In this document: piece after piece, positions 8,304-17,100 of the stretch
Layout: every line of letters starts with the position of its first letter
Numbering within the stretch: the stretch's first letter is position 1
Made by a program: the position numbers and the translations under genes
Assembly (NCBI GenBank): GCA_031082155.1
Contig: JAVHLL010000015.1
Span: 1-56,816, forward strand
Source of the DNA: Thermodesulfovibrionales bacterium
GTDB lineage: Bacteria; Nitrospirota; Thermodesulfovibrionia; Thermodesulfovibrionales; SM23-35
Length of the DNA: 56,816 bases
Direction of reading: 5' to 3'
The notes under the pieces: model-generated
What the model was told of the DNA's origin: nothing
The model's database searches: none
What the model saw: only the letters and a program-made list of their open reading frames with translations

Positions 8304-9650
8304 TTAGAGAATATATCGGCTGAGATCCTCGTCTTTTACGATCTCACTCAGTTTCTCTTTCACATAATTTTTATCGATCACGAGATTGCCATTCTTCTTC
8401 TCGGGCGCTTCAAATGAAATATCCTCAAGTAGTTTTTCAAGAACAGTATGGAGCCTCCTCGCTCCTATATTCTCAGTCTTCTCATTTACATGTGCTGCAA
8501 TCTGAGCAATCTCATCTACTGAATCCCCGGTAAATTCAAGATCGACTTCTTCTGTGGAAAGGAGTGCGGTATACTGTTTGATCAGGGCGTTATAGGGCTC
8601 AGTGAGTATCCTGATGAATTCATCTTTCCCAAGCGGATCCAGTTCGACACGGATAGGAAATCTCCCCTGAAGCTCCGGGATAAGGTCAGAAGGCTTTGAC
8701 ATATGAAACGCTCCTGCAGCGATAAAGAGAATATGGTCGGTCTTTACCGGCCCGTGCTTAGTGGTAACAGTAGTCCCCTCAACAATAGGGAGCAGGTCTC
8801 TCTGCACGCCTTCCCGCGAGACATCCGGGCCGTGCGCGTGTCCCCTGCTGGCTATTTTGTCTATTTCATCGATAAACACAATCCCGGACTGTTCGACACG
8901 TTCAATCAATTCCCTCGTGACTTTTTCCATATCTATCAGCTTTGCAGCCTCTTCCTCGGTCAGAATGACAAGCGCCTCGGGAACCTTCACTTTTCTGCGT
9001 TTTGATTTTTCCGGCAAAAAATTCCCCAGCATCTCTTTCAGATTTATTTCGAGGTCTTCAAGCCCCACATTCGAAACAACACCAAAAGGGACCATTTTCT
9101 CCCTGACTTCAATATCCACATACCGGTTGTCGAGTTTCCCTTCTCTCAACTGACCCCTGAGCCGCTCTCTTGTATCCTTATGTTTCTCGCGTTCCTCTTC
9201 TTCCGTTCCCGTACCTGTTCCCCGTGTCGATCTCAGCGGGGGAAGGAGCAGGTCGAGCAGACGATCTTCCGCAAGGCTCTTTGCCTTCTCCTGCACCTTT
9301 TCGACATGCTCTGTTTTAACCATTCCCGCGGATATCTCGGTCAGATCGCGGATCATCGATTCCACGTCGCGGCCCACATATCCTACTTCGGTAAACTTCG
9401 ACGCCTCTACCTTTACAAATGGAGCGTTCGCGAGGCGAGAAAGTCTCCGCGCAATTTCAGTTTTTCCGACGCCGGTAGGACCGATCATGATTATATTTTT
9501 CGGGAGCACCTCGTCTCTCATTTCTGGCGACAGCCTTTGCCTCCTCCACCTGTTCCTCATCGCAATAGCAACAGATTTTTTGGCTTTGCGTTGCCCGATA
9601 ATGTATTTGTCAAGCTCTTCGACTATCTTTCTTGGGGTAAGATTATCCAT
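8304..9650 (-). CDS. hslU: ATP-dependent protease ATPase subunit HslU
   Basis: 448 residues, full length. An AAA+ unfoldase feeding substrates to HslV. The N-terminus ([16 protein letters not shown]), Walker A (GPTGVGKT, ~60), Walker B (VFIDEIDKI, ~250) and the pore motif GYVG (~92) are present. The protein ends LSRYIL, the C-terminal tail that docks into HslV. The variable I-domain lies around residues 110-240. Start codon overlaps the hslV stop by eight bases (ATGGATAA), implying coupled translation and balanced subunits. Confidence 0.97.
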   Translation of the reverse strand: MDNLTPRKIVEELDKYIIGQRKAKKSVAIAMRNRWRRQRLSPEMRDEVLPKNIIMIGPTGVGKTEIARRLSRLANAPFVKVEASKFTEVGYVGRDVESMIRDLTEISAGMVKTEHVEKVQEKAKSLAEDRLLDLLLPPLRSTRGTGTGTEEEEREKHKDTRERLRGQLREGKLDNRYVDIEVREKMVPFGVVSNVGLEDLEINLKEMLGNFLPEKSKRRKVKVPEALVILTEEEAAKLIDMEKVTRELIERVEQSGIVFIDEIDKIASRGHAHGPDVSREGVQRDLLPIVEGTTVTTKHGPVKTDHILFIAAGAFHMSKPSDLIPELQGRFPIRVELDPLGKDEFIRILTEPYNALIKQYTALLSTEEVDLEFTGDSVDEIAQIAAHVNEKTENIGARRLHTVLEKLLEDISFEAPEKKNGNLVIDKNYVKEKLSEIVKDEDLSRYIL

Positions 9651-10191
9651 TGAGCTCCTCGATGTGAATTTGTTCGTTGGTATAAATACAGATATCCGAT
9701 GCGATCTTCATCGCTTTTTCTACTATCTCATGTGCGGCAAACTCCGTGTTCTCAGAGAGAGCACGCGCAGCTGCCTGGGCATATGGTCCTCCGGACCCTA
9801 TTGCCGCGATTCCGTTTTCCGGTTCGATCACATCCCCTGTCCCTGAGAGAATGAAGATATGTGCCGCATCGGCCACAATCAGAAGGGCTTCAAGCCGTCG
9901 CAGGATTTTATCCGTACGCCAGTCCTTGGCAAGTTCCACCGCCGCCCTTGTGATATTGCCTCTATAGGATTCAAGCTTGCCCTCAAACTTTTCGAACAGA
10001 GTGAACGCGTCGGCAGTGGCCCCTGAGAACCCTGCGAGGAGTTTCTCATTATACATTTTTCTAATCTTCTTTGCGTTGTGTTTCAGGACCGTGCTGCCCA
10101 TAGTAACCTGACCGTCTCCGCCGATTGCAACTTTCCCATTGCGTCGCACGCACAGGATAGTAGTCCCTTTTATCACACGTTCTTGATTCAC
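9643..10191 (-). CDS. hslV: ATP-dependent protease peptidase subunit HslV
   Basis: Threonine protease of the HslUV complex. The mature protein should begin at the Thr of [19 protein letters not shown], with a short propeptide removed. The GTG at 10191 is preferred because AGGAGG lies six bases upstream; an ATG at 10206 inside the xerC stop region would add five residues. [17 protein letters not shown] and the basic active-site region are conserved. The xerC-hslV-hslU order is the same as codV-clpQ-clpY of Firmicutes. Confidence 0.95.
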   Translation of the reverse strand: MNQERVIKGTTILCVRRNGKVAIGGDGQVTMGSTVLKHNAKKIRKMYNEKLLAGFSGATADAFTLFEKFEGKLESYRGNITRAAVELAKDWRTDKILRRLEALLIVADAAHIFILSGTGDVIEPENGIAAIGSGGPYAQAAARALSENTEFAAHEIVEKAMKIASDICIYTNEQIHIEELNG

Positions 10192-10202
10192 TTCATGCCT
10201 CC

Positions 10203-11090
10203 TCATTTCTTTTTCCCTTTCCCGCGTGCCAGGGGATGGGCCTTGTCATATATATCCATTAAATGCGTTATATCGAGATGAGTATATTTCTGTGTCGTAG
10301 AAAGGGAAGAATGTCCCAGAAGCTCCTGGATAACCCTGAGGTCTGCACCGCCCTGAAGGAGATGACTTGCAAAGGTATGCCTCAGGACATGCGGACCGAC
10401 CCGGGTATTCATAGCCATCCGTTTGGCATATTTTACTACTATACGTCTTACCCCCCGGTCTGTCAATCGTGTACCGAGTCTGTTCAGAAACAGCGCCTTC
10501 TCCTTGCTTTTCAGGAGGAAGCGTTCGATGAGATACGTTTTGAGTACATCCATTGCCTTTGTTCCCACCGGTACGATCCGCTCTTTTTTCCCCTTGCCCC
10601 TTACTTTTACAAGGTGCTCTTTGGTATTTACCTCGTCGGTGTTCAGCCCCGACAATTCACTGACCCGGAGACCGCTGGAATAGAGGAGTTCCAAAATCGC
10701 ACGGTCGCGTGCAGGAAGAAAACCGATACCCTCCGGTTGCTCTACGAGGGAAAAGACGTCGTCAACCGAGAGAAATCTTGGAAGCAGTTTCTGCATTTTG
10801 GGGTTTGATACAAGCTTGGCAGGGTTCGACCTGATAAATCCTTCTCTGTAGAGGAATTTAAAAAAAGACCTGATGCTCGAAAGTCTTCTGCCGACCGTTG
10901 TCTTGTTCAGTCCCTGCTTGATCTGCCCTGCAATAAAACCCCGGACATCGATCACATCTATGTTTTCGGGAGCGGTGTTGACAGTCCCGGAAAAAACTTT
11001 GAGGTCTTTCCTGTATGCCCTCAGCGTATGTGCCGATACCCCTTTTTCGAATTCAAGATACCGGAGAAATCTGTTGATGTGTTCCTGCAC
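10203..11090 (-). CDS. xerC: Tyrosine recombinase XerC/XerD
   Basis: 295 residues. It resolves chromosome dimers at dif. An N-terminal SAM-like core-binding domain (residues ~1-85) precedes the catalytic domain, where Arg (SGLRVSEL), Lys ([12 protein letters not shown]), His/Arg ([12 protein letters not shown]), His ([14 protein letters not shown]) and Tyr are all visible. GTG start with AGGGGA upstream. Its position next to hslV and the housekeeping operon argues for XerC rather than a phage integrase. The far C-terminus is lysine-rich. Confidence 0.91.
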   Translation of the reverse strand: MQEHINRFLRYLEFEKGVSAHTLRAYRKDLKVFSGTVNTAPENIDVIDVRGFIAGQIKQGLNKTTVGRRLSSIRSFFKFLYREGFIRSNPAKLVSNPKMQKLLPRFLSVDDVFSLVEQPEGIGFLPARDRAILELLYSSGLRVSELSGLNTDEVNTKEHLVKVRGKGKKERIVPVGTKAMDVLKTYLIERFLLKSKEKALFLNRLGTRLTDRGVRRIVVKYAKRMAMNTRVGPHVLRHTFASHLLQGGADLRVIQELLGHSSLSTTQKYTHLDITHLMDIYDKAHPLARGKGKKK

Positions 11091-11101
11091 TCTGTCCCCT
11101 G

Positions 11102-12028
11102 TTAACCGATACGCATCAGCGTGTTTTCAATGCTTTTTCTGTCTTCCGCATTGTAAATTCCCGCTTCAGGCAGAATCCTCTTTATCAGTCCTGAAAGCAC
11201 TTTCCCGGGACCAACTTCGATAAATGTGGTTGCCCCTGAATCCGCAATCTTCCGTATCGTGTCTTCCCACAGGAGCGGGCTGTTCAACTGTCTCGTGAGA
11301 GAGGATTTTATTGCAAGACTGTCATCGAGAAACACTGCGTCTGCATTGTTCACAAAAGGTATCACCGGTCTTTTCAATTCTATTGTATCAAGGATGTCCG
11401 AAAGTTTCTTCGATGCGCTTTCCATCAGTCTGCAATGAGACGGCGCACTGACCGAAAGCGCAACCGCCCTCTTTGCACCGGACGATTTGCACCGTTCTAT
11501 CGCTTCCTCAACCGCTTCTTTTTCTCCCGCGATCACGATCTGTCCCGGGCAGTTGTAATTTGCAGGCGACACATAGCCTGAGCTTATATTTCTGCAGATT
11601 TCGTCCACAATATTTCTGTCCATACCGAGTATCGCAGCCATAAGACCTTTCCCTTCGGGGACGGCATCCTGCATGAACTGCCCTCTCGTTTCAGTTATTT
11701 TGACCGCGTCAGTGAAGGTCATGACCTCTGCTGCAACCAGCGCAGAATATTCACCGAGGCTATGCCCTGCAACCACAGCCGGCCTGACTCCTTTTGCTGA
11801 GAGCACCCTGTGGATTGCAATGCTCACGGTGAGTATGCATGGCTGTGTTCTGAAGGTCTTGTTCAGTTCTTCAGCAGGCCCGCTGAAGCAAAGGCCTGCG
11901 ATATCATAATGCAGCGCCTCTGAAGCCTGTTCGAATGTCTCCCTTGCAAGACTGAAGGTGTCGTGGATTTCCTTTCCCATCCCTACATACTGAGACCCCT
12001 GCCCCGGAAAGACAAAACATCTGTTCAT
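11102..12028 (-). CDS. fabD: Malonyl-CoA:acyl carrier protein transacylase
   Basis: 308 residues. It loads malonyl groups onto acyl carrier protein for fatty acid synthesis. The N-terminal FVFPGQGSQYVGMG, the nucleophilic serine in GHSLGEYSAL (~Ser92), the CoA-binding arginine region (ETRGQFMQ) and the catalytic His in SAPSHCRLM are all present. It follows etfA by six bases and precedes xerC by eleven, inside one operon. No other fab genes are in the window. Confidence 0.96.
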   Translation of the reverse strand: MNRCFVFPGQGSQYVGMGKEIHDTFSLARETFEQASEALHYDIAGLCFSGPAEELNKTFRTQPCILTVSIAIHRVLSAKGVRPAVVAGHSLGEYSALVAAEVMTFTDAVKITETRGQFMQDAVPEGKGLMAAILGMDRNIVDEICRNISSGYVSPANYNCPGQIVIAGEKEAVEEAIERCKSSGAKRAVALSVSAPSHCRLMESASKKLSDILDTIELKRPVIPFVNNADAVFLDDSLAIKSSLTRQLNSPLLWEDTIRKIADSGATTFIEVGPGKVLSGLIKRILPEAGIYNAEDRKSIENTLMRIG

Positions 12029-12034
12029 CTGGAA

Positions 12035-13225
12035 TTATTGCCCCTTCATTTCCTTTATTCTTTTTATGAGCAAAGGCACTATTTCATGGAGATCCCCTAC
12101 TATCCCGTATGTAGCTACATTGAATATCGGTGCTTCGGGGTTCTTGTTGATTGCGATGATGATGTCTGACGACTGCATGCCGACAAGGTGCTGCACCGCT
12201 CCGGATATTCCGCATGCGATATATATTTTCGGACAGACTGTCTTCCCTGTCTGTCCGACCTGATGCCGGTAAGGTATCCATCCGGAATCAACTGCAGCCC
12301 TCGAAGAACCGACAGCTCCTCCGAATAATTCAGCAAGCTCCTCTATGAGCTTAAACCCTTTCGGGTCTCCAAGGCCTCTCCCTCCTGAGACAATAATATC
12401 GGCTTCCTGCAGGTTCACGGTTATATCCGAAACCTCCTTTACTGTCTCAAGCACTTTCGTCCGTGACGCAAGACCTTCTGTCCTGACCTCTCTGATCTCT
12501 CCGCTTCTCTCTGCGTTATACTGACCACGCTTCATGACCCTAGGCCTGACGGTCGCCATCTGTGGCCTTGTATGGCGACAGAGGATCGTAGCCATGATGT
12601 TACCGCCGAAAGCAGGCCTGACCTGAAGAAGGTTTCCGGTCTCTTTCTCAATTGCGAGAGAGGTGCAATCTGCGGTCAATCCCGTTCTCAGACGTGCCGC
12701 CACCCGGGGGAGGAATGATCTGCCGATAGGGGTAGCGCCTGCGAGGACAATCTCCGGGTTATGTTCCTTTATCAGGGCCGACAGTAATTGGGCGTATGGC
12801 TCGTCATTGAAACTCTCCAGAATCTCATGCTTCCCGATATAAACTTTATCCGCTCCCCATCTGATCAGTTCCTGCGCTGCGGCATCAGATGCGCCAAAAA
12901 GTATTGCCGAAAGGTCGGTGTTCCTGTCGTCAGCAAGGGTCCTCCCGATACCAAGGAGTTCATATGCAACGGACGCTACCTTCCCTCCCCTCTGCTCGGC
13001 AAAAACCCATACCCCTTTATATGCCCCGGTTTCTGCGCCCCCGGTTTTCTCGCTCTCGATTTCTATGATCGCGCCTTCCGGACATACGCTGATACAGGCC
13101 ATACATGACTGGCAGTATTCATTAATAAATGCCTTGCCTTCTTTCATGATTATGGCGTCAAAGGGACATGACGAGAGGCACTCTTCACACCCCTGGCACT
13201 TTTCGAGATTTACGATTACAGACAT
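12035..13225 (-). CDS. etfA: Electron transfer flavoprotein alpha subunit with N-terminal ferredoxin domain
   Basis: 396 residues. Residues ~1-60 form a two-[4Fe-4S] ferredoxin (CQGCEECLSSCPFDAI and CQSCMACISVCPEGAI). The Etf alpha domain follows, with the FAD-binding C-terminal part VSGGRGLGDPKGFKL, GSSRAAVDSGWIPYRHQVGQTG and the IACGISGAVQHLVGM loop. EtfAB moves electrons between dehydrogenases and the quinone pool or ferredoxin. The fused ferredoxin is found in anaerobes and hints at low-potential electron exchange. The start overlaps the etfB end by ten bases. Confidence 0.93.
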   Translation of the reverse strand: MSVIVNLEKCQGCEECLSSCPFDAIIMKEGKAFINEYCQSCMACISVCPEGAIIEIESEKTGGAETGAYKGVWVFAEQRGGKVASVAYELLGIGRTLADDRNTDLSAILFGASDAAAQELIRWGADKVYIGKHEILESFNDEPYAQLLSALIKEHNPEIVLAGATPIGRSFLPRVAARLRTGLTADCTSLAIEKETGNLLQVRPAFGGNIMATILCRHTRPQMATVRPRVMKRGQYNAERSGEIREVRTEGLASRTKVLETVKEVSDITVNLQEADIIVSGGRGLGDPKGFKLIEELAELFGGAVGSSRAAVDSGWIPYRHQVGQTGKTVCPKIYIACGISGAVQHLVGMQSSDIIIAINKNPEAPIFNVATYGIVGDLHEIVPLLIKRIKEMKGQ

Positions 13226-13998
13226 TTCAACCCCCTGAGCTCCTGAAGCAATGCGTCAACCTGTTCATCCGGAGTTCCTTCGAGTATCTTTCTGTCACTC
13301 CTTACTTCAGGAGTAAAAATATTCTTCACCTGTGTTGGTGATCCCTTGAGTCCGACATAATTTTCATCCGCCTGAATATCAGACATCCCCCATTTTTTTA
13401 TCTCTGCTTTCTTTGCGGTCATTTTTCCTTTCAGGGAAGGTAACCGGGGTTCGTTCAGTTCTTTCACAACAGTGAAGAGTACGGGGGTAGACGATTCTAC
13501 CAGGTCATACCCTTCATCCATCATCCGCTGCACCTTTATTGCATCCGGGGTAACCGCTTCAATCTTCCTTACATATGAGATGTGCGGGATATGCAGGAAT
13601 TCGGCTGTTTCAGGGCCGACCTGCGCGGTATCACCGTCTATTGCCTGCTTTCCACATATAATGATATCAGCCCCAATTTTTTGTATCGCTTTCGACAGGG
13701 TATATGAGGTGGCCCAGGTATCCGAACCCGCAAATGCCCGGTCTGAGAGGAGGATTGCCTCGTCAGCGCCCATGGCAACTGCCTCCCTGAGTGCTGTTTC
13801 CGCCTGAGGCGGCCCCATTGTGAGGACCGTGACAGTGCCTCCGGCTTTTTCCTTTATCTGCAATCCGGCTTCAAGAGCATGAAGGTCGAAAGGGTTGATG
13901 ATGCTCGGCACTCCCTCCCGGATCAGTGTTCCTGTTTCAGGGTTGATTTTTACTTCAGCGGTATCAGGAACTTGCTTGATACAGACGATTATTTTCAT
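13216..13998 (-). CDS. etfB: Electron transfer flavoprotein beta subunit
   Basis: 260 residues from the ATG at 13998 (MKIIVCIKQVPDT), with GGAGGA about ten bases upstream. Longer in-frame starts add unrelated sequence. The family features are present: the N-terminal KQVPDTAEVKINPETG, DLHALEAGLQIKE, the GPPQAETALREAVAMGADEA loop, and CGKQAIDGDTAQVGPETAE near the nucleotide site. It heterodimerises with EtfA. First gene of the minus-strand operon; a TATAAT-like -10 lies about 40 bases upstream. Confidence 0.95.
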   Translation of the reverse strand: MKIIVCIKQVPDTAEVKINPETGTLIREGVPSIINPFDLHALEAGLQIKEKAGGTVTVLTMGPPQAETALREAVAMGADEAILLSDRAFAGSDTWATSYTLSKAIQKIGADIIICGKQAIDGDTAQVGPETAEFLHIPHISYVRKIEAVTPDAIKVQRMMDEGYDLVESSTPVLFTVVKELNEPRLPSLKGKMTAKKAEIKKWGMSDIQADENYVGLKGSPTQVKNIFTPEVRSDRKILEGTPDEQVDALLQELRGLKCL

Positions 13999-14065
13999 TT
14001 GAAGAGTATCCTCCATTAAAGAAAGTTTTTTATTATAACAAAACTGTATGAGGTGTGTTTTTCTG

Positions 14066-14096
14066 AAAAAAAGAAGCCCGGAAGATCCCGGGCTTC
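14066..14096 (-). terminator. Intrinsic terminator of the multicopper oxidase operon
   Basis: Read on the minus strand, GAAGCCCGG-GATCTT-CCGGGCTTC is followed by a run of seven T. It ends transcripts coming from the giant surface protein gene and insulates the etfB operon downstream. Confidence 0.87.
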
Positions 14097-14123
14097 TCAC
14101 TAACTATTCCAAAACGTTTTCTC

Positions 14124-17100
14124 TTAGAAACCTGTCGATGATAGTCTTCCTTCAAAATCCTGACCTGCGAAGCTGGCATTTGTTATCGTGATATTTCTGC
14201 TTAAAGGAGAGAATATATACCCTGCCCTGCTCGGGGTCACTACATAACTGCCAGAGGCCAGTCCGGTAATCGTGTAATTTCCAGATATATTTGTAGTGAC
14301 AGTCCGACTAACAGCACCACTGAGTGCTATGGTGACACCTGCCAGATTACGTCCTCTGGAATCCTTCACGTTTCCAGAGATACTGTATACACTTGCAGAA
14401 GCAGTCCCGGTAAAGTTCTGTCCTGTTACATTCACACCGCTGATCGTCACCGCCCTGTTTACCGGTGTAAATGTGTAGCCTGCAAGTGACGGCGTTACTG
14501 TATACGCCCCGTTTGCCAGACCCGCAAAACTGTAATTCCCCAATGCATCAGTCGTAGTCGTTGCATTGGCTGCCCCGGTCAGGGTCATTGTAACCCCCGC
14601 TATCGGTATACCGCCGGCTGTAGCGACTGTTCCGGAGATCGAGTATGTTATCGCAGTAGGAGTCCCGGTAAAGTCCTGTCCTGTTACATTCGCACCGCTG
14701 ATCGTCACCGCCCTGTTTACCGGTGTAAATGTGTAGCCTGCAAGTGACGGCGTTACTGTATACGCCCCGTTTGCCAGACCCGCAAAACTGTAATTCCCCA
14801 ATGCATCAGTCGTAGTCGTTGCATTGGCTGCCCCGGTCAGGGTCATTGTAACCCCCGCTATCGGTATACCGCCGGCTGTAGCGACTGTTCCGGAGATCGA
14901 GTATGTTATCGCAGTAGGAGTCCCGGTAAAGTCCTGTCCTGTTACATTCGCACCGCTGATCGTCACCGCCCTGTTTACCGGTGTAAATGTGTAGCCTGCA
15001 AGTGACGGCGTTACTGTATACGCCCCGTTTGCCAGACCTGCGAAACTGTAATTTCCCGATGCATCAGTCGTAGTCGTTGTATTGGCTGCCCCGGTCAGGG
15101 TTATGGTTACTCCTGCTATCGGTAAGCCAACCGGTGTCCTCACGCTGCCGGAGATTAAATAAATGGTCCCTAAATAGAATTCATCCGCACCACTATCTAT
15201 TCCACCACCCGGATTCGGACGAGCCTGGCCATCATAATCTGCAGACAATTCTGCGAAAGCAAGTGGCCCGGTTCCCAAATCAATTACAGGGGAACCACTA
15301 TTGATATGGTAGTTACCAGAGGGTTTCACGGGAATAAATCTGACTGTTATTGCATTCCCGCCTTCATCAAGTACCGTTGCGGAAAAGAGCTGATTCAGAT
15401 ATCCGCCCAGGAAACCCGGATTTGCCGAAATATTTGAAGGCCCGTACCCTGCTACGTCACTGAGAATACAGTTCTGCGGATTTAATAATCCGGCTACGCC
15501 ACTCACCTGTAGATCCCATGCAGGCATTGCCGGATTTGGCGCCAGTCCCCCGGCCCCCGCGTTCAGAGTGTGATCATTATAGAAAGAACGGTTCTGCCAG
15601 AGAATATTATTCACAAGCGACGGATCAGAGTACATTTGTCCGGTTGCATCAGCCAGAGCTCCGCTATGAGCCGACGAAACGATCCCCGCACCTTGCGGAG
15701 TTGAATCAAGACTCCCTGCGGTAAATGCATTTGCAGCAGTCGCAGTACTATCGTTGTGTGCAATAGTGTTATTGATTATAGTGGACTCAGAAACATCCTG
15801 TATTGCTATGCCACCCCCTGCAAATCCTGCAACATTGTTCACGATCATGTTGTTGAATATGTTCAGAGAATAAGGTGTAGTTGTAACATCCTGTCCGTTA
15901 AACCACAGCGCCCTTATACCACCACCGCTTCCGGAGCCAGAGAGGTTGCCCTGAATCAGGTTGGCATTTACTGTCACATTACCGGCTCCATCCCCGAGAG
16001 CTCCCGGTATCGCTCCATTGGCTATTTCACCGCCGATATAGATACCCCCTCCGTCTCCGCCGATTGCCGCACCGAAGAATACCTCATTGAATGTTATCTG
16101 GTTGTTGACAATCATGCCGTTGTTGCTGAGGCCGTCATGAGCAATGCCTCCCCCGTTCCAGCGCGAGAGATTTCCGACGACGATATTTTTCATAACACGG
16201 TAATTATCACTGCCGCTTGTAATATCAATTCCGCCGGCTCCGAATACACCACCGTTCCCGGCAATTCTGTTATATTGGATGGTAATGTATCCATTATTCA
16301 AAACACCTGTGCCGATATCAGGCTGTCCTAAGGTTATACCTCCGCCATAGCTCCCCTGATTAGCCCTTACCTTGTTATTGCTTATCATAAGATGGTACGA
16401 CTGGTTATATGCACAGACTCCGCCACCCTGCACTGCTCCAAAAATCATGAACGCGTCAACAAGCGGTTTCGATGCAGGAGGAGGATCAAGCACAAATCCT
16501 GAGCCGGGCACATCTCCGAAGACCATGACGCCGGGGGCTTCGTTCGCTCGGAACGGATCGTTTCCGCGTATGGCGACAATCTTGTCATGCCATGCCGCCA
16601 GTTTTTCCTGAGGGCTGGGATTCGCATAAATAATCGTTGCATTCGGATCATTAATCGAAGCTCCTGCTCCCGAACCCTGTAATATTATATTCTTGTAAAG
16701 AATCACGTTCTCATGGTATGTTCCGGGGTTTACGAGGACGATGTCGCCTGGTGATGAGGCATCTATTGCTGCCTGTATGGACTGTCCGCTCGATACGTGG
16801 CGCCGGACAACCGTGCCGCAGTCAACAACATGGAGGGTAACCCCAATCTCCGACGAAATTTTATTGTCGCCACGGATTACCATTAATTGTCCTGTCTGTG
16901 TGCCTATCGAAACTGTTGCCCTGATTGTCGTATTTGACCAGCTATTGATAGAAAGCGCCTGTCCTCCAACCATCACTACTCCTCTGATTGTGCCAAAACC
17001 GTAGTTGCGTGTAATCAGAGTCGGGCTTCCCGGCACTGTTGGATCATAATCGGGGTTAGGCACCTGTACGGACCCTGCAGAAGTTATCGTGAGAGAACTT

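Noticed and set aside
10203-11090. Tyrosine recombinase as a phage or island integrase
   Set aside because: It is embedded in an operon with hslV and hslU and has XerC-like length and motifs; no phage genes or att sites are adjacent.
14404-15177. Tandem repeats as a CRISPR array
   Set aside because: Units are 258 bp, in frame, and encode repeated beta-sandwich domains; there are no short repeats with unique spacers anywhere in the window.
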